A stretch of DNA of 64,000 bases from assembly GCA_019054805.1 (NCBI GenBank), contig JAHQIY010000013.1, positions 3,100,001 through 3,164,000 of the forward strand. Reading direction: 5' to 3'. The stretch comes from Brachionus manjavacas. Taxonomy: Eukaryota; Rotifera; Eurotatoria; Ploima; Brachionidae. Of the stretch, positions 12,540 to 23,789 are shown piece after piece (position 1 is the stretch's first letter; the number at the start of each line of letters is the position of its first letter). A model generated the notes under the pieces. It had not been told where the DNA came from, ran no database searches, and saw only the letters and a program-made list of their open reading frames with translations. Position numbers and translations under genes: made by a program.

Positions 12540-13115
12540 AATTATTAAATGAGAAATATTTACATGTGAAGTTGCGAGTCAGTCTGGCTTTAGGCAGCAC
12601 CGGCCTTACTCCGACAATTTGGTATTTTAAACTCAAAAGGTCTCTGAGACTTTGGTTAAGAAAGAAAAAGTATGTTCCCTCTTCTTGGACACCTCTCAGG
12701 CTTTTGACAAGCTTTGGCACAGTGATTTAATTTATAAACTCACCAAAGTTCATAAAATTCTGGAGTGGGTTGTTAACTTTTTAAAAAATCGAATTTGTTT
12801 GTTAAATTAAATAATTTTGGCTCGGATTCAGGATCCATAGATACTGGAGTTCCCTAGGGTGCAGTCATTAGTCCTCTAGAATTAATTTATCTTTTTTAAT
12901 GATATTCCTAAGCAGGACCAAAAAAAACAGTCACATTCCTTGTGGCTACAAAAATGGAGGCCAAAGATGTCTTCAGAAAATTTACTAATTGTACAAAGTC
13001 TAAAAATTTTTGGAAAGCAAATACCCTACACTGCCTCCCCAGTCGTTCTTGGAAAAAAATTTGACCAAAGTCTTTGTTTCAACTCCCAGATTGAATTCAT
13101 TCGTTCATGTAAATT
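12540..13115 (+). pseudogene. Non-LTR RT core remnant
   Basis: The frame starting at 12574 reads ASQSGFRQHRPYSDNLVF, the GFR-x-x-x-S-T-x-x-x-L box of LINE RTs, then an in-frame stop. It continues VCSLFLDTSQAFDKLWHSDL, the D-x-S-K-A-F-D-x-x-W-H motif with a catalytic aspartate, and IYKLTKVHKILEWVVNFLKN. After further stops, around 12845-12905 comes T-G-V-P-stop-G-A-V-I-S-P-L, the turn before the active site. The FADD box is not visible. Several stops and shifts, and 5'-truncated. Confidence 0.8.
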
Positions 13116-13119
13116 TAAT

Positions 13120-13595
13120 TTATAAAAATACAATCATTAAATTGACTGTACTGTATCTTATATAAGAATAAGATAAACAAATAATGAAATATTTGATAAG
13201 TTATAGGTTTTAAATCAATCTACCACTTACCATATGGCATACCGTATATTCACCTTTATTGCCATCTCGACGACCAAAAGATTGAAATAATCGAGCCTAG
13301 ACTTTGAATTCTGCTCGAAAAGTACATAAAAAAAAGTTTAAAAAATAAAAACACACTCATTACTTCACTCATTCAGGATAAAATTGATGTTTTTTTTGAA
13401 AGCTCAAGAAGTTCAGAATTTAAAACCCTCCTTTTGTAAAGTCTCAAATTAGCTATTCCAATGGACAACTGTTTTTCTGTAACATTTCCAATTTCTCTTT
13501 CTAATGTCACTTTATTAACTTAATATAATTTTTTTGCATGGACACTTTTTTAAAAATTTAAAATAAACTAATTAAATTTAAAAAAAAAAAAGAAT
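13120..13595. other. Intergenic, no supported feature
   Basis: AT-rich, with no coding or repeat structure I can support. Confidence 0.35.
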
Positions 13596-13805
13596 ATTAC
13601 CAAAGCTGAAGCTTCAGGAAAATAAGAAGAAATAGTAAGGTAACAATTAGACAGTGGAGTCGGGGTTTCGATGAATCCTGATTCGAAACCATTTATGTAC
13701 TTCTCTACCAGTCTGGTTACCATTAGAAAATGACCCAGTCCTACTCCAACATTCATTTCTTGCACAGCTCAAGACAAGGAAAGGAATAGTCTAAAATTGA
13801 ACCTA

Positions 13806-14407
13806 ACGGGTGACAACATAAAATCGAGACTAACTTTAAAAGGTCATAACTCCTTTATTATTTATCAACATAAAACGAAATTATGAGAGAATATAGCAAT
13901 TTTATTCTAGTTTTTATTTATGCTTTTATCTTTATTCAATAAGTCCATTTCTTCGAATATTATTGAGTCGTTTGGATGTAGAGTCTATGTTTTTTGCTCT
14001 CCAGCCATTCTCATACACTTTCCCCTTTAAAATGGACCAAAAATCTTCAATTGGTCGTACTTCTGGCACATTTGCAGGGTTTTCGCATTTTTGCACAAAT
14101 TTGATATTTTGGTCAATCAAGTAGTTGACCACTGTATTGGCATAATGAGAGCTCGCAAAGTCGGGCCAAAACTTAAAGTTGCCATCTGAATGATGCTTTT
14201 TAATAAACGGAATCACTCCACGCTTTATAAAGTCTAGGTAAACAGTGTGGTTGACTGTAAGTCCACTTTTTCGTATGAGAAATGACCAACCAAACAAGTA
14301 ATTTCTGTTCAAATTTCTTAACTGGGATATATTTTGTACTTTTTAAAAATTAAAAAAGCATTGCAAATGATACCTAAATTTGGTCTCGATTTTAAGTTGT
14401 CACCCGT
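13806..14407 (-). mobile_element. Tc1/mariner DD37E-type deletion derivative
   Basis: A 602-bp element bounded by ACGGGTGACAAC ends. The terminal inverted repeats are about 25 bp with one mismatch (ACGGGTGACAACATAAAATC on the left; ACGGGTGACAACTTAAAATC on the right, complemented) and it is flanked by TA on both sides (13804-13805 and 14408-14409), the Tc1/mariner target duplication. It lies in the middle of a LINE tail whose sister copies are uninterrupted, which confirms both boundaries. It encodes only the C-terminal catalytic part of a transposase, so it cannot move itself. Confidence 0.9.
13932..14312 (-). pseudogene. Truncated IS630/Tc1/mariner transposase (C-terminal catalytic half)
   Basis: About 126 codons on the minus strand, running to a stop near 13932. 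Visible motifs are FKFWPDFASSHYANTVVNYL, containing the second catalytic aspartate (PD), then NPANVPEVRPIEDFWSILKG with the third acidic residue in P-I-E-D-F-W. I count 37 residues between that Asp and Glu, the spacing of the DD37E group, not DD34E (Tc1) or DD34D (mariner). The DNA-binding N-terminus and first catalytic Asp are gone, and the reading frame ends just inside the right inverted repeat. Confidence 0.85.
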
Positions 14408-14644
14408 TATTAACGATTTGTAGAGACTATCTAATGTTTAAGCATTTAAGCTTTATTTTTTGTTTGACAATATTTTAAATAAATTCAACCTTGGGTTGCA
14501 GCGTTCTTTTATATCTTCAACCATAGGAGTAAAGGTCAAATTTTGAGTAAAATTTCATGCCTAGAAATTTAACTTTTTTGTTGACTCAAAGTTTTTACCT
14601 TGTGTAAAATAAGAAGCTGTTTTTATACTATTTTCTTTTGCGCG

Positions 14645-17090
14645 TCATTAAATTATTTATTGTTTGTTTGTTTAGCACAAAAAAGTTAAATTTTGGTTCC
14701 TCAATTGTACAAATTTGATTGAAAATTGTTGTTTAATTAAAAAAAATAATAAACAATTTTGTTTTTTTTTTAATGAAAAATAAATGCCAGTCATTGATTA
14801 CTCAAATGGAATAAAGAGAATTTATTTTGTACACACAAGAAATACAAGAGTAAAATTGTAGATTTTGATGATTATCGATAAGTAGACTGTCAAGAAAAAG
14901 AAACGATTTTAAAGCGAAGAAAGAAAAATGCTTGGTCAGCATTTACAATATTAAATTTAGGATAGTCTGATAGTATGCTCAACTAGGAGATTTTAGTTTA
15001 ATCATTTACACGATTCGTAAAAAAAGAGATTATTTATTTTACGATTTTTTTCCTTTGCTGAGTTTATTAAATTAACGGATTGCATTAATTTAAAACAAGA
15101 TTGTTAAATAATTTATTTAGATCGTTAACAAAAACTATTGATTTACGCTTATTTAGACTTAACCTTAACATAAAGTTGATTCTGGAATAAAAGAATTTTT
15201 CCACTTTGAAAATGCTCTACACGCTTTAAAGTGTTATTCGTTGAATGATAAAGAGACTCTGGAAGAGAGATGGTCAAATTTATTTAAAAATTTTTTTCAC
15301 ATTCATTGAACGCGCAGGGACAAAAGTCTTTGACTTGAACTTTTGAAAATAAAAAAAAGTCAGAACTTTGACAGTAACCAGTCCGTCATAATAATTCATG
15401 TGGCTCTGATTATCACTGTGTAGAACGGTATAAATCTTTAAAGATGTAATTTCACGAACAAAAATAAAAAAATAAAATTTTAATAAATTTTATCCTTGAA
15501 GTTATTTTTAGAAAAGTTAAATAAATGATAAATATAACTTTGTAATTTTCGTATATTTTTTAATTGTATTTTGAAAAAATAAAAAAAAAATAAAAAATTT
15601 AAATAATTAAAAAATTAAAGAAAATTAAATCTTATTTTATTAAATTTTTTTTATTGATTGGTTCTTTGAGGCTGTAAGAACTAGGTGAAAGACTTGATCA
15701 CAAGCTGACCATCTCAAGCACAGAGTAGTTTAGTTTTTCCGTATATTGAAAAGTAAACAAAAAAGACACTGAAAAGTGTCATAGGAACCCCTCTTTGGAT
15801 TTGGATTTGGACTATTAAAAAACTGTGGTTAAACCGAAATAATAATCATAAATTATTTTAATATCTAATTATTAGACATTCATTTTTTTAATAAATTTTA
15901 ATTTTTTATGTATTTATTTTTTTACTTTAAAAAAAAAAAGACTCGAACTTTTGGAAAACAACTTAATGACTTGGACTTTAATCTAGGATTTCTAAACGAC
16001 TCTGAATCAATGCATTAACTAATCTTGGAAGACGATGCAAATTTCAGGCAAATTCATCAAAGAAAATTTGAATCTACGACTATCGACTTTTTATTTTTTT
16101 TCACATTTTATAAATTTTTATTTTTTATTTTCTTTTCTTCCATAATTAGCTTCATTTTTAATTTTAATGTTTTTAGTTATAATCTTAATGCTTTTAAAAT
16201 CAAATCTAAATCATGCGACTGAAAGGAAGGACTGAGTATCCATTCCAACCGACTTATGCTCTGCCTAAATTATTTTTTAAATTAAAAATAAATATTATCA
16301 ATGACAAATCTAAAAGAGATAAAGCAAACAGTGAATCTCTCTACTTTTTGCCGAAGACTTGGTCAAATAATTCTATATTTTGCCTAGCATAATATAGAAT
16401 TAATTTATCTTTTTTAAAATTTTTTTTTTAATTAAAGATAAATTAAATTGGAAAAAAATAATTTTATTAAATCTCGTTGATGGCTTCTTTGACGAAAAAA
16501 AGAAGATTTCAGATCATTCTGAACTTTCCAAGGATCATGGATCTTGAAAGTGGAAAAAAAAAAGAAACTATAGTTTTAAAAAATCAACAAAGCAAAAAGT
16601 TTCAAAAAATAAGATTGATAAGCGAAATTGATTGATTTTTTTACTTAACTTGATAAATATATGAAAAAAATTAAAATTTTCTGCTAAAAAAGTTAACTTT
16701 GATCATCGGCGATGCCACTAAATATTTTTAACATGAGTGAAATAAAATAGTTGAATATTAAATAAGAATGCAACAACATACAAAATCAAGAAGAGATTAT
16801 TTTTCTTAATAGTTTTATTAAATGTTTAAAAATTTCATGTCAATCTGGACTGTAAAATTCTGGTAATTTGAGTGCCGATAGCAAATTAAACACAAAAAGT
16901 GTGCATATCTTAAATAGTTTTATTTTTCAAATTTATATTTTTTAATATAATAAAAAATTTGAGAAATAAATTTTCATATTTATTTTTTTTAGGTTTTGAT
17001 TACCTAAGATCTAAAAAAAATCAAAAAAAATTGAAAAAAATAAAATTTATAAAACCGAACTGCTGAATTTTGAATAACATGGGTATTCTA
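14645..17090. other. AT-rich intergenic stretch
   Basis: No supported gene. A more complex block at 15665-15830 has no convincing frame. The 65-codon plus ORF at 16025 is Phe/Ile-rich low complexity. Confidence 0.4.
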
Positions 17091-17094
17091 ATGA

Positions 17095-17390
17095 TATTAT
17101 TTTCTGAGTAAAAGAATTATCCAAAATTGAGCCTAATTGGATTTACACGAATTTCTGGTTGTTTTTGAATTGAGGTCCTATTTTTTGACAGAATCTTAAT
17201 TAAGAAGATAATCCCTCGGGTGGCAGATTTTTTTTCTAATTTCGTCAATCATTCGAGTAAAGGTTAATCTTTAGTCAAACCTAATAATTAAAAATTTCAA
17301 TTCTTTTCAACGCTCAAGTTCATTTCCGTAAATGCTAAAATTATTTGAATATTAATGATTATTTTCTATCACAAAAATTTAACTATATTA
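17095..17390 (-). pseudogene. Degraded fourth copy of the LINE RT tail
   Basis: Order and wording follow copy 1 on the minus strand: AAAAGAATTATCCAAAATTG (copy 1 near 1013), GAGGTCCTATTTTTTGAC (near 1074), a cysteine/arginine block GGTGGCAGATTTTTTTTC (near 1123), TCGTCAATCATTCGAGTAAAG (near 1145) and AAGTTCATTTCCGTAAATG (near 1215). Identity is low (about 60-65% by eye) and no frame stays open. Confidence 0.6.
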
Positions 17391-17394
17391 TTTT

Positions 17395-18875
17395 TGAATC
17401 GGATTTTCAAATAAAACAATTTAAAAAATTCCTGTTTTTTTAATATAATATTGAAAATAAAAGAGCTAACATCAAATTAATAAAGTTTTCAGGAATTTAA
17501 AAAAAAATTCAATTTTTGCATAAAATAAAATTAAAAATCCTGAAAAAAATTACTTAAATTTAACAAAAAGATAGTTTGATTAAACTTTTTCTACTTTTTT
17601 TAAATTTATAGTTTCCCAACTCTCAGAATGAGTATTAATTTGAGCGGAGCAGCAAAACAACAGAGTTCTTTTTCAAACGAGCTTTAGAAAATAGGATTCA
17701 GAAATTTTTTTTTAATTATCGCCTATGGCAGCCTATTTGCATGTAACCTTTATTACAATAGATCTGTTTTAGTATTCTCAAATAAAAGACCAAATTAACA
17801 TTGTACAGAAATCAATGGTAAAAAATAATAGTTATTACAACAATTAAAGAAGCGGTTAGTAAAAGAGAAACATATAATTATTGCATTTAGATGAAAATTA
17901 AAACGAGGTCTTTCAAACTCTTGGATGAATAATTGTTTAGAGCAATGTTAAAAAATAAATTTATTTTAGATTATAAAAAGCTATATGATAAAACCTGAAA
18001 AAATAATTGTCACTTTGAATAATAGTTTTTATTAAATAATATTTCATTTTATTTCATTTAAGTTTAAAATTAATAAAATAAATCTCCATTATGTACTCGT
18101 AGCAGAAAAGCTAGAAGAATGATGTCTAATGATGACTGTCACATTAAAGAACAACAAAAGTTCTCCAAAACTCTCAGGTCTGAATCGATCAAAGTTTTTT
18201 TAGCTGAAAAATTACAGACTATCATATTTAATCTTGAGGTGTAATCATATTTATTATTATTATTATCTTCTATTTTTTGATGCTCGTATTTTGAATTTAA
18301 AAAATACGAAAGTTTAACCCTTTGATCACTTTCTTTTAAATTTTTTGATATCTATGCTAGCTTGTATTAAAATAATTTGAAATAAAAATAATTTAAAATG
18401 TACTGGGTAAAACACCTTGGAAAAATGGTACTCAAATAGACAAAACATCTGATCATTTGCCTAAGCGTCTAATGACTTGTTTTAGACTTTCTTCAAAAAG
18501 AAAAAGTTTAATGCAAACAGTCTCTTGCGAAAAGTCTTGAAAGTATTGGAATTTCCGTTTGTTGACCAAGCATTAAAAACTTGGTTTTTCAATAAAGGGT
18601 AAATAATAATTTTTTATCAATGGCAATACTAGCAAAAAAAGCATTGGAATATTACAACAGGTTCAACGAACAAAAAGAAAAAAAAGAATGTCTGCAGTGC
18701 ACCCAATGTTTTCCAAATCAACATCTAAAGAAAAGTGTATATAAGTAAGTGTATGCACTAGACTCTGTGTCAGATCGGAGCCGTTGCTTAAAAATTACCT
18801 CCCCATTGCCATTAGGATAGAAAAGAGACATTTATTATAACTTTCCAAGACATACTAATAGGACATTTAAAAAGC
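17395..18875. other. AT-rich intergenic stretch
   Basis: No supported gene. Around 18640-18720 one frame reads ILQQVQRTKRKKRMSAVHPM, possibly a further LINE fragment leading into the next entry. Confidence 0.35.
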
Positions 18876-18879
18876 ACTT

Positions 18880-19112
18880 TAGCAAAATAAGTGCAAAAGA
18901 AATCAACCAAACATAGTCAATCATCGTATATGAAGCAACACTCCTATCATTAGCACAGTACTTCTTAAAACAGTTCCTTAAAAAAACATAACTGAACTAA
19001 AAACCATGCAAAATCGAGCTATTAGAACAATTTTCAAGCCTAAACAAATGCCAATTCTAACCTTGACTATTCAGAAACACTCAATTCAAAAAGCGATTAA
19101 ATAATTTGTCTC
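18880..19112 (+). pseudogene. LINE RT C-terminal scrap
   Basis: The plus frame near 18990-19100 reads TELKTMQNRAIRTIFKPKQM followed by PILTLTIQKHSIQKAIK. L-x-x-x-Q-N-R-A-I-R-T-I-F-K is the standard block after the RT palm in Jockey-like elements. No other motif intact. Confidence 0.55.
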
Positions 19113-19194
19113 GATTAAATTAAGTACAAAATTTGAGTGTGATTGCCATTGTTTTTGTTCTCTATGTAATGCAACCTAACCCAATGCAACATCG

Positions 19195-19468
19195 ACTCTA
19201 GTCCACTTAAATGTCTATAGTTTCACACTACAATACTGTGGTCCCTTGCGTTTAGCAAGTCGTTAGTATTTAACACTGTGTAAAATATTAGAAATTGTTG
19301 AAAAAGAAACTTTGAAGCTTAATTTAATTTGCTTGCTATTCTTTGTCCTATTGTTGTTATTTTCTTTATTATTTGTTTAGACTAGAAGTCGCCATTTATT
19401 AATAAAGTTCTTATTTAATTTCTTTCTTTATAAATTACCTATTGACCGCGAACCACCAGATCTTAACA
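19195..19468 (+). repeat. LTR-like dispersed repeat, copy 1 (5' truncated)
   Basis: Matches the blocks at 52352 and 57566: TGTCTATAGTTTCACACTAC, AGCAAGTCGTTAGTATTTAAC, ATTGTTGAAAAAGAAACTTTG, and the 3' end AACCACCAGATCTTAACA. The following ATCCGGAAA is shared with the copy at 57566, so the element may continue beyond the LTR edge. The 5' edge present in the 57566 copy is missing here. Confidence 0.6.
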
Positions 19469-19489
19469 TATCCGGAAAATAAGCTTTCC

Positions 19490-20100
19490 AAACATTAAGG
19501 CTTACAATAGATTATAAGTTATTAAAAATGAATAAAAAAAGCCAACTTTTTATAGTTAACAAATATTCAAACTTTAAATATTTATTAATATTTTTTTTTA
19601 GCATTTTGTGTGTATAATTTAAAGACTGAGAGAAGCAGCATAGTCTAGATTCGATTTTGAATTTAATAAGATTAAATTAAATTTAATTAATAAATCTCCA
19701 ATTATTATTATTATTATTTTTGGCTAGGCAACAGGCTTAGTTGGAATCAAGTTAGATTTTTACAATTTAAGCAAATATGGATACAAAGAATCAAAATAAA
19801 AACGATCCAAGTCGATCCAAGGTTATCAACTGCAAAACAGTATTTTTTTACAATTAATAAACTGTTGTTTTTCTTTAAATTAAATAACGAACATATAATA
19901 TTAATAGATTTTTGATGGCAACTTGAAGTTCATGATCAAAACTCAGTAGATTAGAATCTTAAACAAAATAAATAAAAAAAAATATTTTTTCTTTCCCAAA
20001 TGATCTTTAATTGATTATTATAAAAAATTAATTTGAAAATTTTGAAGACAAACTTAAAGTCCACATTACAGCATCCAAATTATCGCTTTAAATGATTTTT
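19490..20100. other. Intergenic, no supported feature
   Basis: AT-rich with a short (ATT)n run near 19700. No ORF or repeat boundary seen. Confidence 0.35.
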
Positions 20101-20102
20101 AA

Positions 20103-20259
20103 CAGACTTGTTTTTAAGTCACAGTTTTAAGTCTAAGTCACAAAAATTTAAGTCAAAGTCATAACTTTTTTTTTTTTTTTTAAGTCAAAGCCAAAGTCTT
20201 AAAAATTTTAAGTCATTGACTTGACTTGGCTTTAGACTTGTGACTTAAAAATAAGTCTG
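20103..20259. mobile_element. Short non-autonomous hAT element (MITE) with perfect 8-bp TSD
   Basis: A 157-bp element. The left end is CAGACTTGTTTTTAAGTCAC and the right end, complemented, is CAGACTTATTTTTAAGTCAC. It is flanked on both sides by ATTTTTAA (20095-20102 and 20260-20267), an exact 8-bp duplication as made by hAT transposases. The interior is almost entirely AAGTC/GACTT words around a T-run. Same termini as 23163-23571 and the left end of the large element at 43004. Confidence 0.9.
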
Positions 20260-20269
20260 ATTTTTAATA

Positions 20270-22050
20270 TGAATTAAAATATATTACACTTAAACAAAGT
20301 TAAATTTTGAATTGCAAAATTTCAAAATTTTAATTTAGATTTTATTTAACTTCAGATAAAAGTTCATTTAATTCTTTTCCTAATTAAAGATTAAACAAAA
20401 CATATTTAATAAAGTTTAAAAATTTGATTTTTTAAAAAATGATAAAAAATGCCTTTTTTTTAATAAAAACTAAGAATTTTGATTTAAAATTTACATTTGA
20501 TCATTAAATTCAATTTGCCATTTTTGATTATTAATTAAATCATTTTAAATTTATTTATTTTTATTTTTTTATTTATTTATTTCAATTAACGCCAAACGAC
20601 GATGAAAAATTGTTATGAATTAGTAAAAGTAAAAGTCCCATGGACAAAAAAGAAAATATGTAAGACAAAAAAAAGATTATGAAATGATATGAAAAAAAAA
20701 AAAAAAAAGTTTCGATTATCTTATTATTTATTTTAAAATTACAAGTCGAGTCAACTTCAGTTTCTTCCAATATTAACCGTAAGTCTATTATTAAAATTTA
20801 TCATTTATTTGATTTAAGCCAGATAGGCAGAATTACATAAGATAAAAAAGTAAAAATCTATAAAATAATTAAAAATTAAGAGTTATTTACATTTGATTCT
20901 TATTATTTTAAATTTATATCTATGCCATTTATATTTAAAAAATTATTATCATTAATTAAAATAAATGCAACCAAAATTATGAAGTGATTAATTTTTTGTT
21001 TAACTTTACAAACTAATTTTCTTTTCTTATTATTATGTGATTGCACACAATCGGCATTTTGTAAATCAAATTTGAGCTAAATCGATCTAAAAAAAAAGTA
21101 ATAATAAAATCCGCAAAAAAAGTCTGAATTATCTTTGGTGTTCATTTAGCTTTCTAAATAAAGATTGCACAATGTGTGAGGATTTGTTCGTAAATAATTT
21201 ACTAGCTTCTAATTATAAATTATTTTTTGATATTTTTATGTATTAAGATCACCGTAGTGACGTTCATTGCAAATAATTAATCATTCACTAGTAAATAATT
21301 TGGATAATTGCGCACTTAAGCAGATTAGGTCCTAAAACGTCTTTATTTGATAAATTTTAATCCAACACAAAAAGCAAGCCTAAAAACCAACATGACTAAT
21401 TCGCTCAAATTTGAGAGTTAAGGAGCCTTAAGGACTCATTTTGTTTACAATTTGAACACATTTAAAATGAACCTTTGAACAATGTTTTTCTACTTATTAA
21501 GCCGATTTATTATGTAATCAAAACAATATACTATTGATTTGTGATTTGGCTAATTTTACATTTTGAGCTTATTTTTTCGAAAATAAATTGATTTTAAATT
21601 AGCAAGAAAACAAAAAAAAACAGCAGCATAGGGACAAGGTCAAAATGAAAAAGCATCAGCGGTATAAATTGGCAAACAATGGCATCAAAAATTTGTCTAA
21701 AAATAAAATGGTTTTTTAGCTTAGAAGTGCCTAGAAGAAAATAAACTGCCAGATAAGAAGGCATAATAGACCGTTGATGGAAATAAAGACTGTATTCGAA
21801 TTTCGATAAAAAAAATCCGGATAATTAAGATAATATTAGTTTTCTCTATTTTATCAAAAAATAGATTGCATATCGGATATGTTTGTTCCGAGATAAAACT
21901 AGCAATTAGAAGAAGAAAAGAATGATTGATTGCCAACAACAACAACAACAAAACAATGCTAAATGTTAAGTTAGTTTTGTGGCGTGACTAGAAACAAAAA
22001 AAAGGGGCATAAAACAATGTGCTTTGAGATTTTGGAGCAAAGAATTGGAA
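20270..22050. other. Intergenic region upstream of AK6
   Basis: AT-rich, with no exons recognised. The last 100 bp before AK6 contain a (CAA)n run at 21937-21956. No convincing TATA box. The minus-strand ORFs here are hydrophobic low complexity. Confidence 0.4.
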
Positions 22051-22054
22051 AAAA

Positions 22055-22597
22055 ATGTGCGACATTCACTTCAGAGGACCTAATGTGATGATTACAGGCA
22101 CGCCGGGCACTGGCAAGACAACATTGTGCAGCCAAGTGGCCGAGGAGACCGGCCTCAATTTGATAAGCATCGGCGAGCTGGCCAAAGAGAACAATTTCTA
22201 TGGCGAGTACGACTCGGAGCTTCAGTCGTACGAGCTCGACGAGGACAAAGTGATCGACGAAATAGACGAGTGCATGAAGGAGGGTGGCAATCTTGTCGAC
22301 TATCATGGATGTGACTTTTTTCCCGAGAGGTGGTTCGATGCTGTTTTTGTGCTGAGGACTGACAACACTGTGCTGTACGAGCGCCTCGAGAAGCGCAACT
22401 ACTCGCAGCGAAAGATACAAGAGAATGTGCAGTGCGAAATAATGAGGGTGGTGTTGGACGAAGCTTTGGACTCGTACAAGCCCCAAATTGTCCACGAGCT
22501 TCAATCGGACACACCGGATCACATGGAACAAAATTTAGCTACTATAAAAAGTTGGATCCAAAAATGGAAAAGTGAACACAGACAAATACTTCAATAG
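22055..22597 (+). CDS. AK6: Adenylate kinase isoenzyme 6 (Fap7/CINAP family), intronless
   Basis: A 180-residue intronless ORF at the usual family size. The P-loop GTPGTGKT lies at about residues 15-22, followed by a NMP-binding segment (ISIGELAKENNFYGEYDSEL). The diagnostic box NLVDYHGCDFFPERWFDAVF (about 78-97) and the VLRTDNTVLYERLEKRNYSQ and KIQENVQCEIMRVV blocks complete the family signature. AK6/Fap7 is a nucleoside-monophosphate kinase/ATPase that works in nuclei on late 40S ribosome assembly with Rps14 (family knowledge). The first ATG is chosen because only ten residues separate it from the beta strand before the P-loop. Codons are markedly G/C-richer than ALG1 or the transposons. 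A poly(A) signal follows at 22653. The antisense ORFs over it are shadows. Confidence 0.96.
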   Translation: MCDIHFRGPNVMITGTPGTGKTTLCSQVAEETGLNLISIGELAKENNFYGEYDSELQSYELDEDKVIDEIDECMKEGGNLVDYHGCDFFPERWFDAVFVLRTDNTVLYERLEKRNYSQRKIQENVQCEIMRVVLDEALDSYKPQIVHELQSDTPDHMEQNLATIKSWIQKWKSEHRQILQ

Positions 22598-22652
22598 AAA
22601 AATAATTTAATTTTCTTTTTTTTTTATTTTTCTTTTTTTTGTTGTTAAATTT

Positions 22653-22658
22653 AATAAA
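22653..22658 (+). terminator. AK6 polyadenylation signal
   Basis: AATAAA 56 bp after the AK6 stop, followed by A- and T-rich runs. Position fits a short 3' UTR. Confidence 0.6.
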
Positions 22659-22664
22659 AAAAAT

Positions 22665-23155
22665 TTTTTTTTGATGAGTAGGCAATTTTTTCAATTTCTC
22701 CATGATTAAGTTATCAAGGTTAATTTGTCACATTGTGTCTGTGAAGCCGACTTGAATTGGTTTAAACTTTCCACTTCTAATTGTTGGACAACCTTAACTC
22801 TTTTAGATCATTAAAAAATTAATTTTTTTTTAATCAGCTTATTTATTTTTATCAAACAAAACAAAAAACTCAATAATTGGTAACAAAAGATCAGAAGTAG
22901 AGTTTTTTGAATTCAATTTGGAAATAAAAAAAAGCTTATTTAAGAGTTGACTTTTAACAACACTTGGCAATCATTAATCTTTTTTAATTTAATTTAGTTA
23001 TTTTTTTTGTTGCTTTAGAAAAATTTTGTCTACCAAGCTTTTAACTAATAATCAATAAATAAATTTAATTTTTTCACTTACTAACAAAAAAATAATGTTC
23101 ACATTTTAAGTCATGAAAAAAGTAAAAGAACAAAATTCGACACATTTATTTTATA
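22665..23155. other. Intergenic, no supported feature
   Basis: AT-rich sequence between AK6 and the hAT element. No ORF or repeat boundary seen. Confidence 0.35.
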
Positions 23156-23162
23156 CATTGAG

Positions 23163-23571
23163 CAGACTTGTTTTTAAGTCACAAGTCTTAAGTCAAGTCA
23201 AGTCAATGATTTAATTTTTTTTTTTTTTTAAGTCTAAAACATGATTTAAATTTTTTTTTTAATGTGACAATTGTTGCTGATCGATTTTTTTTATATACTT
23301 TTTCCAAACAAATACAAAATAAATAGAAAAAAATTTTTTAAACTCTTTTATTCATTTTATTTTTAATAGTGTTGATAAATTCACCAAATTTTTGGTTTTA
23401 TTTAATCGAAATAAAAAGTATTTCATCGTTTTCAATTGAAACGATTACAACCAGATTTTGTACAGCACCAACAGCGATATTTCAAGTTCGCGAAATACTA
23501 TACTAAAAATTTAAGTCATGACTTAAATTTTTGTGACTTAGACTGAAAACTGTGACTTAAAAACAAGTCTG
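23163..23571. mobile_element. Non-autonomous hAT element with perfect 8-bp TSD
   Basis: A 409-bp element beginning CAGACTTGTTTTTAAGTCAC and ending in the complement of CAGACTTGTTTTTAAGTCAC. The outer 22 bases are identical. ACATTGAG occurs immediately on both sides (23155-23162 and 23572-23579), an exact 8-bp hAT-type duplication. Subterminal regions are dense in AAGTC/GACTT words, the probable transposase binding sites. The centre is AT-rich with no ORF. Confidence 0.92.
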
Positions 23572-23692
23572 ACATTGAGACAAAAATCACAAAACAAACA
23601 CTGAGTATTTTGATCGTAAAAATAAATTAATTTTAATTTTTTTCTATTTTATATTTTTTAAAATAATAGCGCTAATATAACGTAATTTCTCG

Positions 23693-23785
23693 ATTTTAGT
23701 GACATGTCACTATTTATCGAACACTGGTTTTCATTTTGACCTTTTTCGACTAATGCAACATGTCACTATAGTCAAAAAAAGTCTT
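23693..23785. repeat. GTGACATGTCAC repeat, copy 1
   Basis: Contains the palindrome GTGACATGTCAC and, about 50 bp on, ACATGTCACTATAGTCAAAA. The same words in inverted arrangement occur at 33653-34075, suggesting a dispersed element. Ends not defined. Confidence 0.4.
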
Positions 23786-23789
23786 AAAA

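Larger units (their letters stand above)
13600..14640 (-). pseudogene. Non-LTR RT tail split by a mariner insertion
   Basis: A third minus-strand copy of the LINE at 677-1610. The C-terminal part (13765-13600) reads LVEKYINGFESGFIETPTPL then SNCYLTISSYFPEAS, matching the tails of the other copies. About 100 bp seen in the sister copies is missing near 13770. The nucleotide match GGAAAGGAATAGTCTAAAAT at 13779 parallels copy 1 at 1010. After the insert at 13806-14407, the match resumes with TTGGGTTGCAGCGTTC near 14492 and fades near 14640. Dead, and useful as a clean pre-insertion template for the mariner element. Confidence 0.8.

Noticed and set aside
21971-22531. 186-codon minus-strand ORF (and a 119-codon one) over AK6
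   Set aside because: Antisense shadows of the well-supported AK6 gene, favoured by its GC-rich third positions.
20103-23571. AAGTC/GACTT word arrays as a possible CRISPR or satellite
   Set aside because: No regular spacers, eukaryotic context, and exact 8-bp target duplications show they are hAT element ends.
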